A DNA stretch of 64,000 nucleotides from Proteiniclasticum aestuarii (GTDB taxonomy: Bacteria; Bacillota; Clostridia; Clostridiales; Clostridiaceae): the NCBI RefSeq assembly GCF_017368455.1, contig NZ_JAFNJU010000001.1, positions 496,001 to 560,000 on the forward strand, read 5' to 3'. Below the pieces are notes generated by a model, which searched no databases, was not told where the DNA came from, and saw only the letters and a list, made by a program, of their open reading frames with translations. The first letter of the stretch is position 1, and each line of letters opens with the position of its first letter. Positions 28,900 through 38,444 of the stretch are shown here, piece by piece. The position numbers and the translations under genes were made by a program.

Positions 28900-28915
28900 T
28901 GTAACATCTGTTACA
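28900..28915. promoter_or_regulatory. Perfect 16-base palindrome TGTAACA-TC-TGTTACA
   Basis: Crp/Fnr-family style dyad, about 20 bases after a TATAAT box and 117 bases before the regulator ATG. It could be the autoregulatory site of the regulator or serve hcp at a distance. Confidence 0.55.
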
Positions 28916-29031
28916 CTTTTGATAATATTTCAGCTTTTTGCGTTATTTTCTTGTTCAGCTGGAAAATCCCCGGAAAGAAACCGACTGCGGGTACTCTGCC
29001 CCTGATTTAATAGAAGAAGAGGTACATATAA

Positions 29032-29700
29032 ATGATAATCAACATGAAGAATCTAATGAAAAACTCCATGTTTCAGAACATGAGTGAAGAAGAACTCAAA
29101 AGCATTCTGGATCTTGGCACCTGCGTCCAGGAAACCTACGAAAAAGACACACTGGTCATAGAAGAGAATGAAGACTGCGACACCATCGGCTTCGTTCTGG
29201 AAGGAACCCTCACCATTCAGCAGTACGGATTAAGTGGAGATGCCCTCACCATCAACGTATTCCGGCATGGGGACTGCTTCGGCGCACCCCTGCTGTTCAC
29301 ATCCAAAGCGAAATACCCCTTCACCCTGGTCACTTCCACAAAGAGCACCGTGCTGTTCATCCCCTTTGTCCAGATGAGGACCATGCTGGAGAAAAGCAGA
29401 ACCTTCAACACCAACTACCTGACCTTTTTATCCAATCACATTTTCATTCTGAAAAACAAGATCAAGATCCTCGCCCACAATGATGTGCGTTCCAGGCTCA
29501 TGATCTATCTCTCAAGAGAGATAGAAGCAGCAGGTACCACGAAGTTCAGAATGCGACATAAGAAGACTGAAATCGGAGAAATCATCAAGGTTGCCAGGCC
29601 CTCTGTTTCCCGTGAGTTATCCAATATGGAGAGAGATGGACTTTTGCAAATCAAGGGCAGTGAAGTGACCATTCTTGCGCCAGAGGATTTCATAATTTAG
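29032..29700 (+). CDS. Crp/Fnr family transcriptional regulator, probable HcpR-like
   Basis: 222 residues: an N-terminal cyclic-nucleotide-binding fold (about 15-125) and a C-terminal winged helix with recognition helix in EIIKVARPSVSRELSNMERDG. The Fnr four-cysteine cluster is absent (only three scattered cysteines), so it is not a classic oxygen-sensing FNR. Divergent placement next to hcp is the typical arrangement of HcpR, an NO/nitrite-responsive regulator; that assignment is from context. Two perfect palindromes lie in the intergenic region. Confidence 0.75.
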   Translation: MIINMKNLMKNSMFQNMSEEELKSILDLGTCVQETYEKDTLVIEENEDCDTIGFVLEGTLTIQQYGLSGDALTINVFRHGDCFGAPLLFTSKAKYPFTLVTSTKSTVLFIPFVQMRTMLEKSRTFNTNYLTFLSNHIFILKNKIKILAHNDVRSRLMIYLSREIEAAGTTKFRMRHKKTEIGEIIKVARPSVSRELSNMERDGLLQIKGSEVTILAPEDFII

Positions 29701-29742
29701 ACAAACCAAGGAACCCCTGACGCAGATCTCAACATTTTCCAC

Positions 29743-29771
29743 TTCCCATATTACACAACATGTAGTATACT
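29743..29771 (+). promoter_or_regulatory. Promoter of the cobalamin riboswitch-nrdDG unit
   Basis: TTCCCA, a 17-base spacer, TATACT, located about 35 bases before the riboswitch aptamer. Confidence 0.5.
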
Positions 29772-29799
29772 TATCCCGATAACAACACAATATATTGAA

Positions 29800-29990
29800 T
29801 ATTAATTCGCAAGAGCAGGGAAACAGGTTCAACTCCTGTGCGGTGCCGCCACTGTAAGAGATATCGCTTCTCAAAGCCAGATTGCTGCCTTGTCGATGAT
29901 CAGTCATGCTTTACGTTGCATAAAGCAGGTCTTCTTTTAAAGTGGATCTCTCTTTGCAGGTGAAGAAAGATCCATTTATTTTATTGGAGG
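29800..29990 (+). promoter_or_regulatory. Cobalamin riboswitch controlling nrdDG
   Basis: The conserved core reads AGCAGGGAA, GGTTCAACTCC, TGCGGTGCCGCCACTGTAA (the B12 box at about 29846-29857) and later AAAGCCAGA, all in canonical order. Downstream are a hairpin TGCTTTA / TAAAGCA (29908-29928) and a second one GGATCT / AGATCC (29944-29973) followed by an AT-rich tail immediately before the ribosome site TTGGAGG, usable as a terminator or sequestering stem. B12 binding is expected to switch nrdDG off. Confidence 0.9.
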
Positions 29991-29996
29991 TAGAAA

Positions 29997-32339
29997 ATGG
30001 AAAACAGAACCAGCACCCTTAAGAATGTGGTGAAAAGAGATGGCAGAATACTGCCCTATGACAGAAGTAAAATCATCTCAGCAATCATCCGATCCTTTGA
30101 GGCGGAAAAAACGCCTTACACAGATGCATCCATCACCGAGCTTTTGTTGTGGGTAGAAAACCAGCTCACACTCCACCCTCAGAAAATGCCGGCTGTGGAA
30201 GAAATCCAGGATTACGTCGAGCTGGCACTTCAGACCAAAGGTCATTACTCTGTAGCGAAAGCCTATATTCTATTCAGAAATCAGAGAAGCAGAACAAGAG
30301 AAATGAAGTCTGACCTCATGAGGATTTATGAAAGAATCACCTTTGAAGACGCCAAAAACGATGATCTGAAAAGAGAGAATGCCAATGTGGACGGTAACAC
30401 CGCCATGGGAACGATGCTGAAGTACGGTTCTGAAGGGGTGAAGGACTTTACGAAACTGTTTGTACTCCACCCGGATCACGCCAGTGCTCACGAGGATGGC
30501 CTCATCCACATACACGATATGGATTTTTACAATTTCACTACCACCTGTACCCAGATCGATCTGATCAGACTCTTCAAAGACGGATTCTCCACCGGGCACG
30601 GATACCTGAGAGAACCCCAGGACATCCTTAGCTACAGCGCGCTAGCCTGTATTGCCATCCAGTCAAATCAGAATGATCAGCACGGTGGGCAAAGCATTCC
30701 GAACTTCGACTATGCCATGGCCGAGGGCGTCCGTAAGACCTACGCGAAACAGTACAATCAGAATCTGGAGAAGGCTCTGACTCTGCTTTCCTTGTCTTAT
30801 GATGTCCAAGCACTGAAAAAGGAGATGCTGCATCTGGATGGCCAGGGCATCCAGAACCAGATGAATCATGCCGACGCCTTTGAAGAAGCACTGAAGCAGC
30901 ATTTCAGAAGAAGTGGCATGAACCAGGAACTGCTTGGCAGAGCATTGTCCTTTGCCAGAAAAGAAGCGATTCTGGAAACAGATAGAAAGACCTATCAGGC
31001 CATGGAAGCCTTCATCCACAATCTGAACACCATGAATTCCCGTGCAGGCGCACAAGTCCCGTTTTCTTCCATCAATTACGGAACGGACAGATCGCCCGAA
31101 GGTCGAATGGTCATGAAGAATCTCTTGCTGTCTCTAAAGAGAGGTCTCGGAAATGGTGAAACCCCCATATTCCCGATTCATATCTTCAGGGTGAAGGATG
31201 GCATCAACCTCAATCCGGAGGATGCGAATTATGATCTTTTCGAACTGGCAACAGAAGTGAGCGCTAAGAGACTTTTCCCGAACTTTTCGTTTCAGGATGC
31301 CCCTTTCAACCTGAAATATTACAGAGAGAATGATCCTGAATCCGAAATCTCCTACATGGGCTGCAGGACAAGGGTACTTTCCAACATCACCGACACCTCT
31401 CTTGAAACCCCTTACGGTCGAGGAAACCTCAGCTTCACTTCAATCAATCTCCCAAGGCTTGCCATACTTTCAAAGGGCAGCAAGGAGGATTTCTTCAAGA
31501 GACTAGACCAGACCCTTGATCTTGTCGTTTCTCAGCTCCTTGACCGGTTCAGTATTCAGGCTGCGAAAAAAGCGAAAAACTTCCCTTTCCTCATGGGCCA
31601 GGGCGTATGGAGAGGTAGTGAAGGGCTTTCCCCTGAAGATGATCTGGGGGAAGTCTTACGACACGGTACGCTATCAGCAGGATTCATCGGACTGGCTGAA
31701 GCACTTGTTTCACTTACCGGCAGTCACCATGGCGAAGATTCATCCGCCAGAGAACTGGGGCTTGGTATTGTTTCTCACATGAGAGAGAGGATGGATCTTG
31801 AAAGTTTGAAAAGAAATCTGAACTTTTCTCTCATCGCCTCCCCCGCCGAAGGCCTATCGGGCCGATTCGTCGCACTGGACAGGAAAAAGTTTGGTATGAT
31901 TCCCGGTGTTACGGACAAAGCCTATTACACCAACAGTTTCCATGTACCTGTATACTTCCCCATAACCTCTTTTGAGAAAATCAATATAGAATCTCCCTAT
32001 CATGAGCTGACAAATGCCGGGCACATCACCTACGTGGAGCTGGATGGGGATGCGAGCAAAAACCCGAAGGCTTTCTTGAAAATCATCAGGCACATGCACA
32101 AGTCAGGCATCGGATATGGTTCCATCAATCACCCTGTGGATTTTGATCTGGTCTGCGGATATCAGGGAATCATCGGTGATACATGTCCTGGATGCGGGAG
32201 AAACGAAGAAGAACACCCCTTCACGAGAATCAGGAGAATCACAGGATATCTGGTTGGCTCCCTTGATCGCTTCAATAACGCAAAACTGAGCGAGGTCCGC
32301 GATAGAGTGGTCCACGGAAAAGGACACATCCATGATTAG
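29997..32339 (+). CDS. nrdD: Anaerobic (class III) ribonucleoside-triphosphate reductase
   Basis: Reduces ribonucleotides to deoxyribonucleotides by a glycyl radical, only without oxygen. The 780 residues have an N-terminal ATP-cone (VVKRDGRILPYDRSKI, about 11-26) and the catalytic barrel, with active-site cysteine region SYMGCRT. The C-terminal zinc site is CGYQGI...CPGCGR and the radical loop is RITGYLVGSLDRFN. Overlaps nrdG by 8 bases. The gene is behind a cobalamin riboswitch, so this B12-independent enzyme is probably kept for times of low B12, when a class II enzyme elsewhere in the genome would fail. Confidence 0.96.
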   Translation: MENRTSTLKNVVKRDGRILPYDRSKIISAIIRSFEAEKTPYTDASITELLLWVENQLTLHPQKMPAVEEIQDYVELALQTKGHYSVAKAYILFRNQRSRTREMKSDLMRIYERITFEDAKNDDLKRENANVDGNTAMGTMLKYGSEGVKDFTKLFVLHPDHASAHEDGLIHIHDMDFYNFTTTCTQIDLIRLFKDGFSTGHGYLREPQDILSYSALACIAIQSNQNDQHGGQSIPNFDYAMAEGVRKTYAKQYNQNLEKALTLLSLSYDVQALKKEMLHLDGQGIQNQMNHADAFEEALKQHFRRSGMNQELLGRALSFARKEAILETDRKTYQAMEAFIHNLNTMNSRAGAQVPFSSINYGTDRSPEGRMVMKNLLLSLKRGLGNGETPIFPIHIFRVKDGINLNPEDANYDLFELATEVSAKRLFPNFSFQDAPFNLKYYRENDPESEISYMGCRTRVLSNITDTSLETPYGRGNLSFTSINLPRLAILSKGSKEDFFKRLDQTLDLVVSQLLDRFSIQAAKKAKNFPFLMGQGVWRGSEGLSPEDDLGEVLRHGTLSAGFIGLAEALVSLTGSHHGEDSSARELGLGIVSHMRERMDLESLKRNLNFSLIASPAEGLSGRFVALDRKKFGMIPGVTDKAYYTNSFHVPVYFPITSFEKINIESPYHELTNAGHITYVELDGDASKNPKAFLKIIRHMHKSGIGYGSINHPVDFDLVCGYQGIIGDTCPGCGRNEEEHPFTRIRRITGYLVGSLDRFNNAKLSEVRDRVVHGKGHIHD

Positions 32340-32841
32340 GATTGCAGGCATCATCAAAGAGTCTATTACAGATGGTGAAGGATTACGACTCGTCGTCTTC
32401 GCCCAGGGATGCAAACATCAGTGCCCAGGCTGTCACAACCCTGATACCCACCCCTTTGAAGGAGGTTCCACCATCCAGAAAGAGGAAATCATAGAGATGA
32501 TTCTGGAAAACCCGCTTCTGGATGGGATTACATTTTCAGGGGGAGATCCGTTCTTCCAGGTGGAAGCCTTCCTTCAACTGTCACTTCTCATAAGAGAAAA
32601 AGTCACACCGCATTTTCCCCATTTCACAATAATGGCATACACAGGCTTCACATACGAGAAGCTCATGGAAAGCAGCCCTATCTATTCGCCTCTCCTGAAT
32701 GAGATCGATGTGCTCATCGATGGCCCATATATTCAGTCTCAGAGAACAATGGATCTGAATTTCATCGGATCCGTTAATCAGCGAATACTGAACATGAAGG
32801 AGACGCTAATACAGCAGAAACCTGTTCTGTACAGCATGTAG
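32332..32841 (+). CDS. nrdG: Anaerobic ribonucleotide reductase activating protein (radical SAM)
   Basis: Forms the glycyl radical on NrdD. The 169 residues carry CKHQCPGCHNP (CxxxCxxC, about 27-37) and the GGDP-type SAM motif FSGGDPFF (about 66). Start ATG 32332 lies inside the last codons of nrdD, so the pair is translationally coupled. No terminator directly follows; a bidirectional hairpin sits at 33005. Confidence 0.95.
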   Translation: MIRIAGIIKESITDGEGLRLVVFAQGCKHQCPGCHNPDTHPFEGGSTIQKEEIIEMILENPLLDGITFSGGDPFFQVEAFLQLSLLIREKVTPHFPHFTIMAYTGFTYEKLMESSPIYSPLLNEIDVLIDGPYIQSQRTMDLNFIGSVNQRILNMKETLIQQKPVLYSM

Positions 32842-33004
32842 ACAGAGAGATACGCATGTTTACGACCCGACATTTTGTAGAGCTCCTTCCGGAAAAACTT
32901 AAAAAGGCACACGCTCCGACGCACCATTGCCCCCTGGATTTTCAAGAGATTCCTCTTCCTTCTTTTATCTGATCCTTGAATTTCCTGCTGAATAAACCAA
33001 AAGA

Positions 33005-33050
33005 AAGACTTTGCCGTCACTCTCCCTGGAGAGTCCGGCAAAGTCTTTCT
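33005..33050. terminator. Bidirectional terminator between nrdG and rho
   Basis: Perfect 13-base arms AAAGACTTTGCCG and CGGCAAAGTCTTT with an inner ACTCTCC-CTGGAGAGT stem. T-rich on both outer sides. The 160 bases between nrdG and this hairpin hold nothing recognisable. Confidence 0.88.
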
Positions 33051-33064
33051 TTGTTATGGCATTT

Positions 33065-34579
33065 CTATTTAAACACCTTGCTGTTTTTCAGGACTTCAAT
33101 GAATTCGTCATTGTTTTCAGACTGGCTCATCATCCTGATCAGATCTTCCGTGACGCGATCCGCACTTCCACCAGTATTCATCTGCCTTCTGATGTTCATC
33201 GTCATCTCGTATTCATCCTCACTGAGAAGCGCCTTCTCTTTTCTGGTTCCAGACTTATAGATATCGATGGCCGGGAAGATTCTTCTTTCCTGTAGTCTTC
33301 GATCCAGATGAATCTCCATATTCCCCGTCCCCTTGAACTCTTCAAAAATCATGTCATCCATTCTTGACCCTGTATCCACCAGAGCAGTTGCAAGAATCGT
33401 CAGGCTACCGCCTTCTTCAATGTTTCTTGCAGCACCAAAGAACTTCTTGGGCATGATCAGGGCCGCTGGATCGAGTCCTCCCGATAAAGTTCTCCCCGAC
33501 GGATTCACCGTCAGGTTGTAGGCTCTTGCAAGCCTTGTTATGGAATCCATCAGTATGAGCACGTCCTGTTTCTGCTCCACCATACGCTTCGCACGTTCCA
33601 GAACCATTCTCGCTACCTTGGTATGGTGATCGGGTTCCTCATCAAAGGTGGAATAGATCACTTCTCCATCGATGCTTCTCTGCATATCCGTCACTTCTTC
33701 AGGACGCTCATCAATGAGCAGCACAATGATTTTGATGTCCGGACTGTTCTTTGCGATATTCTGTGCGATCTTTTTCAGTATGGTTGTCTTGCCCGCTTTT
33801 GGGGGTGCAACAATGAGACCTCTCTGCCCTTTCCCCATGGGGGCCATGAGATCGATGATTCTTGTGGACAGATCGTTTTCCGAAGGCACTTCCATTCTGA
33901 TTCTCTCATCCGGATAGATCGGTGTAAGACGATCAAAATAGGGTCTTCCTACAGATTTCTCAGGGTTTTCTCCATTGATTTTCTCGATGTAGTTGAGACC
34001 GGCGAATTTTTCCCCTTCCCTTGGATATCTTGCATACCCGATGACTTCATCTCCGGTCCTGAGATCGAATCTTCTGATCTGTGGCGGAGAAACATAAATA
34101 TCATCTGGACTAGTCAAATAATTTTCTCCTCTGAGAAAACCGAAATTATTCATATCGAGGATTTCGAATACACCTTTACAGTCAAACTCGTTGGAGTATT
34201 TGATTCTTCTTCCGTCATTTCTGCCTGATAATCCTGTTTCTCTGTCCTTGGAAGTTTCCTCCCCTTTCCTTGATGCTTCATGGATATTCCGCTTTTCATC
34301 CGTTTCCTGTATTTTTTCAGGGGATGGTTCATCTTTCACGCTTTCAGGCTTCTCCTCTTTTTCTTGGGCGTCAGTGCCTTTCGCCTTTATTCCCTCTTGG
34401 GTTAAGGATCCCTTCACCTCGTCAACGGAAAGATCTTTTGATTTCATCACTTCATCCAGAATTGAAATCAGTTCCGCTTTCCGATATTTCATGTAGCTTT
34501 TCACCTGGTGTTCTTTTGCAAGAACTCTGAGCTCGTCAAGTTTGAGCTTGGACAGCTCTGTAATTTGTTCATTCGCCAT
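33065..34579 (-). CDS. rho: Transcription termination factor Rho, with long charged N-terminal insertion
   Basis: RNA-dependent hexameric ATPase that ends transcription. It has 504 residues from ATG 34579, chosen because AGGAG spaces 8 bases from it and only 2 from the GTG two codons upstream. Domain order: N-terminal helical bundle (about 1-47), a charged Glu/Lys/Ser-rich insertion (about 50-125) that E. coli Rho lacks, the cold-shock RNA-binding domain (FGFLRG and [10 protein letters not shown]), and the ATPase with P-loop [19 protein letters not shown] and the [12 protein letters not shown] segment. Insertions at this place occur in Rho of several high- and low-GC Gram-positives. Confidence 0.95.
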   Translation of the reverse strand: MANEQITELSKLKLDELRVLAKEHQVKSYMKYRKAELISILDEVMKSKDLSVDEVKGSLTQEGIKAKGTDAQEKEEKPESVKDEPSPEKIQETDEKRNIHEASRKGEETSKDRETGLSGRNDGRRIKYSNEFDCKGVFEILDMNNFGFLRGENYLTSPDDIYVSPPQIRRFDLRTGDEVIGYARYPREGEKFAGLNYIEKINGENPEKSVGRPYFDRLTPIYPDERIRMEVPSENDLSTRIIDLMAPMGKGQRGLIVAPPKAGKTTILKKIAQNIAKNSPDIKIIVLLIDERPEEVTDMQRSIDGEVIYSTFDEEPDHHTKVARMVLERAKRMVEQKQDVLILMDSITRLARAYNLTVNPSGRTLSGGLDPAALIMPKKFFGAARNIEEGGSLTILATALVDTGSRMDDMIFEEFKGTGNMEIHLDRRLQERRIFPAIDIYKSGTRKEKALLSEDEYEMTMNIRRQMNTGGSADRVTEDLIRMMSQSENNDEFIEVLKNSKVFK

Positions 34580-34827
34580 ATGCACAGCTCCTCTTTCGGG
34601 TTTATTCTTTAGTATTGTTCACTAATACACCATTCCTTATACTTCATGAGGAAATTGCATTAGATTGATGTCTGATGGTTTATCGGAGATTAGGAAATTA
34701 GATTTAAATTTTAAAGATTAAAGCAGAAAATCATGCAGAAAATCAATATTATAAATTGAAATCATCTTATCTCAAAATAACTGAATTGTAAAGTTTCACT
34801 GTGCACACACCCGTCTCAGCCACTGAA

Positions 34828-34880
34828 AAAGAGAATGAAGAAGCAGTGTCTATTAAAGATGCTGCTTCTTCACTCTCTTT
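34828..34880 (-). terminator. pyrG terminator
   Basis: Long stem AAAGAGAGTGAAGAAGCAG with near-complement CTGCTTCTTCATTCTCTTT and T-rich end on the minus strand, 12 bases beyond the pyrG stop. The 245 bases from here to the rho start are AT-rich with no recognised element and presumably hold the rho promoter. Confidence 0.8.
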
Positions 34881-34891
34881 CATTTAATTCT

Positions 34892-36493
34892 TTACTTGTC
34901 CATGGACGCCTTGATGAAATCTCTGAATAACGGATGCGGATCTGTCGGTCTACTCTTCAGTTCGGGATGAAACTGTGTAGCCACAAACCATTTATGCTCT
35001 GGAATTTCTATGATTTCCACCAGGTTTCTGCCTGGATTACGCCCCGTGAATCGCATACCCTTCTCCTCGAAACTCCTGATGTATTCATTATTGAACTCAT
35101 ATCGATGCCTATGTCTTTCAAAGATTACAGTTTTTCCATAGGCTTCTTCCGCATGAGACCCTTTCTGAAGCTTCGCTTCATATAGACCCAGTCTCATGGT
35201 TCCACCAAGCTCATCGATCTGCCTCTGTTCCAACATAAGATCTATGACAGCATGGCTGGTATGCTTATCGAACTCGCTACTGTGGGCATCTGCATAACCC
35301 AGGACATTCCGCGCGAATTCAATGACTGCTGTCTGCATACCCAGACATATGCCCAGAAACGGGATATTCCTGGTTCTGGCATGCTTAATGGCCAGGATTT
35401 TCCCCTCAATGCCTCGGGTTCCGAATCCACCTGGCACCAGAATCCCATCCGCCTGATCCAGCATTTCCGACACATTTTCTTTTGTGAGATCCATGGAATT
35501 GATCCAGCTGACCTCCACTTCTGCCTCGTTATGGAGTCCTCCATGGGAAAGCGCTTCCACCACGGAAAGATACGCATCATGGAGCTCCACATATTTTCCC
35601 ACCAGGGCGATGGTCACCTTCTTGTTCAGGTGCTTCATGCGATAGACCATATCCACCCACTGGGTGTTGTCGGCATTACCGCAATGAAGATGCAGCTTCT
35701 CACACGCCAGTGCATCCAATCCTTCTTTCTCAAGTAGCAGAGGCACCTCATAGAGAATATCCGCATCAAGATTCTGTATGACTGCTCTGGACTCCACATT
35801 GCAGAACAGACCTATTTTATTCTTCATATCGGACGACAGCGGCTTTTCGGAGCGACAGACGATAATGTCCGGCTGGATACCTATGCTTCTCAACTCTTTT
35901 ACACTGTGCTGCGTGGGTTTCGTCTTGAGTTCTCCCGCTTTCCCGAGGAAGGGTACAAGCGTCACATGTATGAACAGCACATTTTCCTCACCCACATCAT
36001 ATTTGATCTGCCTGATGGCCTCCAAAAACGGCAGTGACTCGATATCCCCCACGGTGCCGCCGATTTCCGTTATGATCACATCCACATCCTGACTATGGGA
36101 TGCACTGAAGATTTTCTCCTTGATCTCATTGGTGATATGAGGAATGACCTGTACGGTACCACCGAGGTATTCTCCTTTTCTTTCCTTGTTGATCACGTTC
36201 CAGTAGACTCTGCCCGTGGTGACATTGCTGTCCTGCGAAAGATTTTCATCAATGAATCTTTCGTAGTGCCCCAAATCCAGATCAGTTTCAGCACCGTCAT
36301 CTGTAACAAACACTTCTCCATGCTGATAGGGACTCATGGTGCCCGGATCCACATTCAGATAAGGATCGAATTTCTGCAGCGTCACCTTCAGACCTCTGTT
36401 TTTCAGAAGTCTCCCCAGTGATGCGGCGGTGATTCCTTTTCCTAAAGATGAAACCACTCCACCGGTGACAAAAATGTACTTTGTATTCTTCAT
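34892..36493 (-). CDS. pyrG: CTP synthase
   Basis: Converts UTP to CTP using glutamine and ATP. The 533 residues begin [17 protein letters not shown] (P-loop) and end with a class I glutamine amidotransferase domain with LGICLGMQ (nucleophile cysteine, about 385) and ATQFHPE. The ATG at 36493 is chosen because GGGAGG lies 7 bases before it and the protein then starts like other PyrG proteins; a longer in-frame extension of nine codons has no ribosome site. The upstream region overlaps a strong opposite-strand promoter (36514-36541). Confidence 0.96.
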   Translation of the reverse strand: MKNTKYIFVTGGVVSSLGKGITAASLGRLLKNRGLKVTLQKFDPYLNVDPGTMSPYQHGEVFVTDDGAETDLDLGHYERFIDENLSQDSNVTTGRVYWNVINKERKGEYLGGTVQVIPHITNEIKEKIFSASHSQDVDVIITEIGGTVGDIESLPFLEAIRQIKYDVGEENVLFIHVTLVPFLGKAGELKTKPTQHSVKELRSIGIQPDIIVCRSEKPLSSDMKNKIGLFCNVESRAVIQNLDADILYEVPLLLEKEGLDALACEKLHLHCGNADNTQWVDMVYRMKHLNKKVTIALVGKYVELHDAYLSVVEALSHGGLHNEAEVEVSWINSMDLTKENVSEMLDQADGILVPGGFGTRGIEGKILAIKHARTRNIPFLGICLGMQTAVIEFARNVLGYADAHSSEFDKHTSHAVIDLMLEQRQIDELGGTMRLGLYEAKLQKGSHAEEAYGKTVIFERHRHRYEFNNEYIRSFEEKGMRFTGRNPGRNLVEIIEIPEHKWFVATQFHPELKSRPTDPHPLFRDFIKASMDK

Positions 36494-36513
36494 AAAAATT
36501 CCTCCCAGAACTC

Positions 36514-36655
36514 TTGACAAGTATTTTGTGTTTGGTATAATAGGAATTACCCCATTAAATATAATGGGATTAGTGTTTGGTAAATTAAATATAAAAATAA
36601 TGATAGCATAGTTTTATCCATACTGCTACCATTATTTTTGTATTTGTTTGCCTTT
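36514..36655 (+). ncRNA. Candidate small RNA transcribed away from pyrG, with consensus promoter and terminator
   Basis: TTGACA (36514-36519), a 16-base spacer and an extended -10 TGG-TATAAT (36533-36541) form a near-ideal sigma-A promoter pointing right, where no gene begins. The predicted RNA (from about 36548) would have a 5' hairpin CCCATTA-AATA-TAATGGG (36551-36568) and a 3' hairpin AAAATAATG..TAGCA / TGCTA..CATTATTTT (36594-36638) followed by T-rich sequence up to about 36659. The 3' hairpin can also serve as terminator for the DUF1934 gene on the other strand. The 5' dyad could instead be an operator for pyrG. Confidence 0.5.
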
Positions 36656-36657
36656 TT

Positions 36658-37065
36658 TTAATTTCTTGTGATTCTGATCCTCATTTCATTTCGGTCAGCC
36701 TGATCTCCTGCGATCTCCAGGCGATACCTGATGTAGATATCAATCTGTTTTCCCTGTCGTCCGACGCTCAGTTCATCCGTCTCCAATGCCATAGACATGG
36801 CCCCCTCATTCATTCTGTAGACAAAATTATCTCTATATTTTTCCTTGAAAATCATTTTGGATCTGATGTTTCCGGTTCGTATGATTTCAAGATGGTTGTC
36901 ATTGATGATGAGGACTGTCTTTACCCCTTCCATTCCTGTAAGCACACTTTCATTGTATGCTATATGGGTTTCCTTCTCTTTCTCCATGAGGCTTCCAAGA
37001 TAAACCACCTCTATAGGATCTTCATTCTGCCTGTTGTTTTTCACTTCAATCTTCACTTTTTCCAT
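36658..37065 (-). CDS. DUF1934 family beta-barrel protein (YwiB type)
   Basis: A 135-residue, beta-rich soluble protein similar to the DUF1934/YwiB family, which has a lipocalin-like fold and no established function. It contains the alternating polar/hydrophobic strand pattern through the whole length and ends DRNEMRIRITRN. In Bacillus and clostridia the gene is often near argS or pyrG, as here. No signal peptide. Confidence 0.75.
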   Translation of the reverse strand: MEKVKIEVKNNRQNEDPIEVVYLGSLMEKEKETHIAYNESVLTGMEGVKTVLIINDNHLEIIRTGNIRSKMIFKEKYRDNFVYRMNEGAMSMALETDELSVGRQGKQIDIYIRYRLEIAGDQADRNEMRIRITRN

Positions 37066-37207
37066 TTCCGCACCTCTATCTCAAAGCATTCCGCTATATT
37101 TTTAAGAATCCCTGCCAAAAAACTTCACAACTCTTTAATATTTATATTATAAACTAAAATAGATCTCTTATCAGTAATTATCTCATTGCGTACTATGATG
37201 TTCCCTA

Positions 37208-37236
37208 TTGAGAAATACTGGATTTCAGGCAATAAT
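37208..37236 (+). promoter_or_regulatory. Promoter of the glycosyltransferase gene
   Basis: TTGAGA, a 17-base spacer, AATAAT; 32 bases before the ATG at 37268. Confidence 0.5.
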
Positions 37237-37267
37237 AGTAATAATAAGAATATATGAGGTGCAACGC

Positions 37268-38419
37268 ATGAGAGCATTAATTCTGTCTGTATCGACAGGC
37301 GGCGGGCATGGAAAGGCGGCTGAGGCAATCAGAGAATCGATCCTCCTGAATGAACCCGATTCCGAGGTTACGATCATCGATACCATAAAATACATCAGCC
37401 CCTTTCTGGACAAGCTTGTGGTAGGAACGTACCTGAAAAGCATTCGCCATTATCCATCTTTTTTTAAATATCTCTACAAACACTCAGACGAAGATGGTCG
37501 CTTCATCAAATCCTCGACCATCGGCAATGATTATATCACCAAGCAGCTTTATCCCACGATCATGGAATTTGACCCGGACATCATTGTCGCCACACACGCT
37601 TTCACCGCACAGGTATTGTCGATTCTGCGGAAAAAATTCGGATGGCAGAAACCTTCCCTTGTGGTGATGACCGATTATGCCTCCCACGCTTTCTGGGTCC
37701 ACAGAAATGTGGACGCCTATGTGGTTTCAAACGAAGACATGGTCCGGGAACTGGTATTGCGGGGCAGAAACCCAGAGATGATCTTCCCATACGGAATCCC
37801 CGTTTCCCAGGATTTTCTGAAAAGAAGACCGAAGGAGGAAATCTGTAAGGAACTGAATCTGAATCCTCAGACGAAGACACTGACCATCGTAGGTGGCAGT
37901 CTCGGCATCGGAAACATCATAGAGATCATTGAAGAGGTCATGAACCTCTCATCGGATTTCCAGGCACTGGTTCTGACAGGTAGCAACAGTAAACTTTACG
38001 ATAAGGTCACAGATCTCAGCAAAGACTGCCAGCGATGCATTCTTCCTCTCCACTATTATGATAAGATGAATGACATTTTGAGCATCACGGATCTGCTCAT
38101 CACAAAACCCGGGGGACTTACCATTACTGAGAGTTTTATTACAGGCACACCCATGGCGATCTACACAGCCATCCCTGGGCACGAAGTGCAGAATGCGGAT
38201 TATCTCTTCAGACACCATCTGGCTGTAGACCTGGGAACCGGCGAGAACTGCGGCAGCATCATCGAGAACATTCTGCAGAACGAGGTTGAACTGGAAAATC
38301 TGAAAACCCGTTCACGAGCCAACGGGAAACCCGAAGCGGCACAGAACATCTACAATCTGGCCCGAAGACTCATCAGCGAGAAAAACGACAGTCACCTGGG
38401 AGAACTCGCGGAGCTATAA
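37268..38419 (+). CDS. Diacylglycerol glucosyltransferase / MGDG synthase family protein
   Basis: A 383-residue GT28 glycosyltransferase of the MGDG synthase/UgtP group, predicted to add sugar to diacylglycerol on the inner membrane face for glycolipids and lipoteichoic acid anchors. It starts with the family signature LSVSTGGGHGKAAEAI; the C-terminal nucleotide-sugar site is KPGGLTITESFITGTPMAI. The start at 37268 is preferred because GAGGTG precedes it and the protein then begins at the conserved domain; 20 extra in-frame codons upstream include the promoter. The gene ends 25 bases before the 3' edge of the group II intron on the other strand. Confidence 0.85.
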   Translation: MRALILSVSTGGGHGKAAEAIRESILLNEPDSEVTIIDTIKYISPFLDKLVVGTYLKSIRHYPSFFKYLYKHSDEDGRFIKSSTIGNDYITKQLYPTIMEFDPDIIVATHAFTAQVLSILRKKFGWQKPSLVVMTDYASHAFWVHRNVDAYVVSNEDMVRELVLRGRNPEMIFPYGIPVSQDFLKRRPKEEICKELNLNPQTKTLTIVGGSLGIGNIIEIIEEVMNLSSDFQALVLTGSNSKLYDKVTDLSKDCQRCILPLHYYDKMNDILSITDLLITKPGGLTITESFITGTPMAIYTAIPGHEVQNADYLFRHHLAVDLGTGENCGSIIENILQNEVELENLKTRSRANGKPEAAQNIYNLARRLISEKNDSHLGELAEL

Positions 38420-38444
38420 TTCGTCAGTGAAATAATAATGATTA

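Larger units (their letters stand above)
28646..29031. promoter_or_regulatory. Divergent hcp / regulator control region
   Basis: 386 AT-rich bases without a gene. It contains the two perfect palindromes listed separately. TATAAT at about 28875-28880 (GATTATAATAG) is a possible -10 for the regulator gene; the remaining sequence shows nothing that I recognise. Confidence 0.5.
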
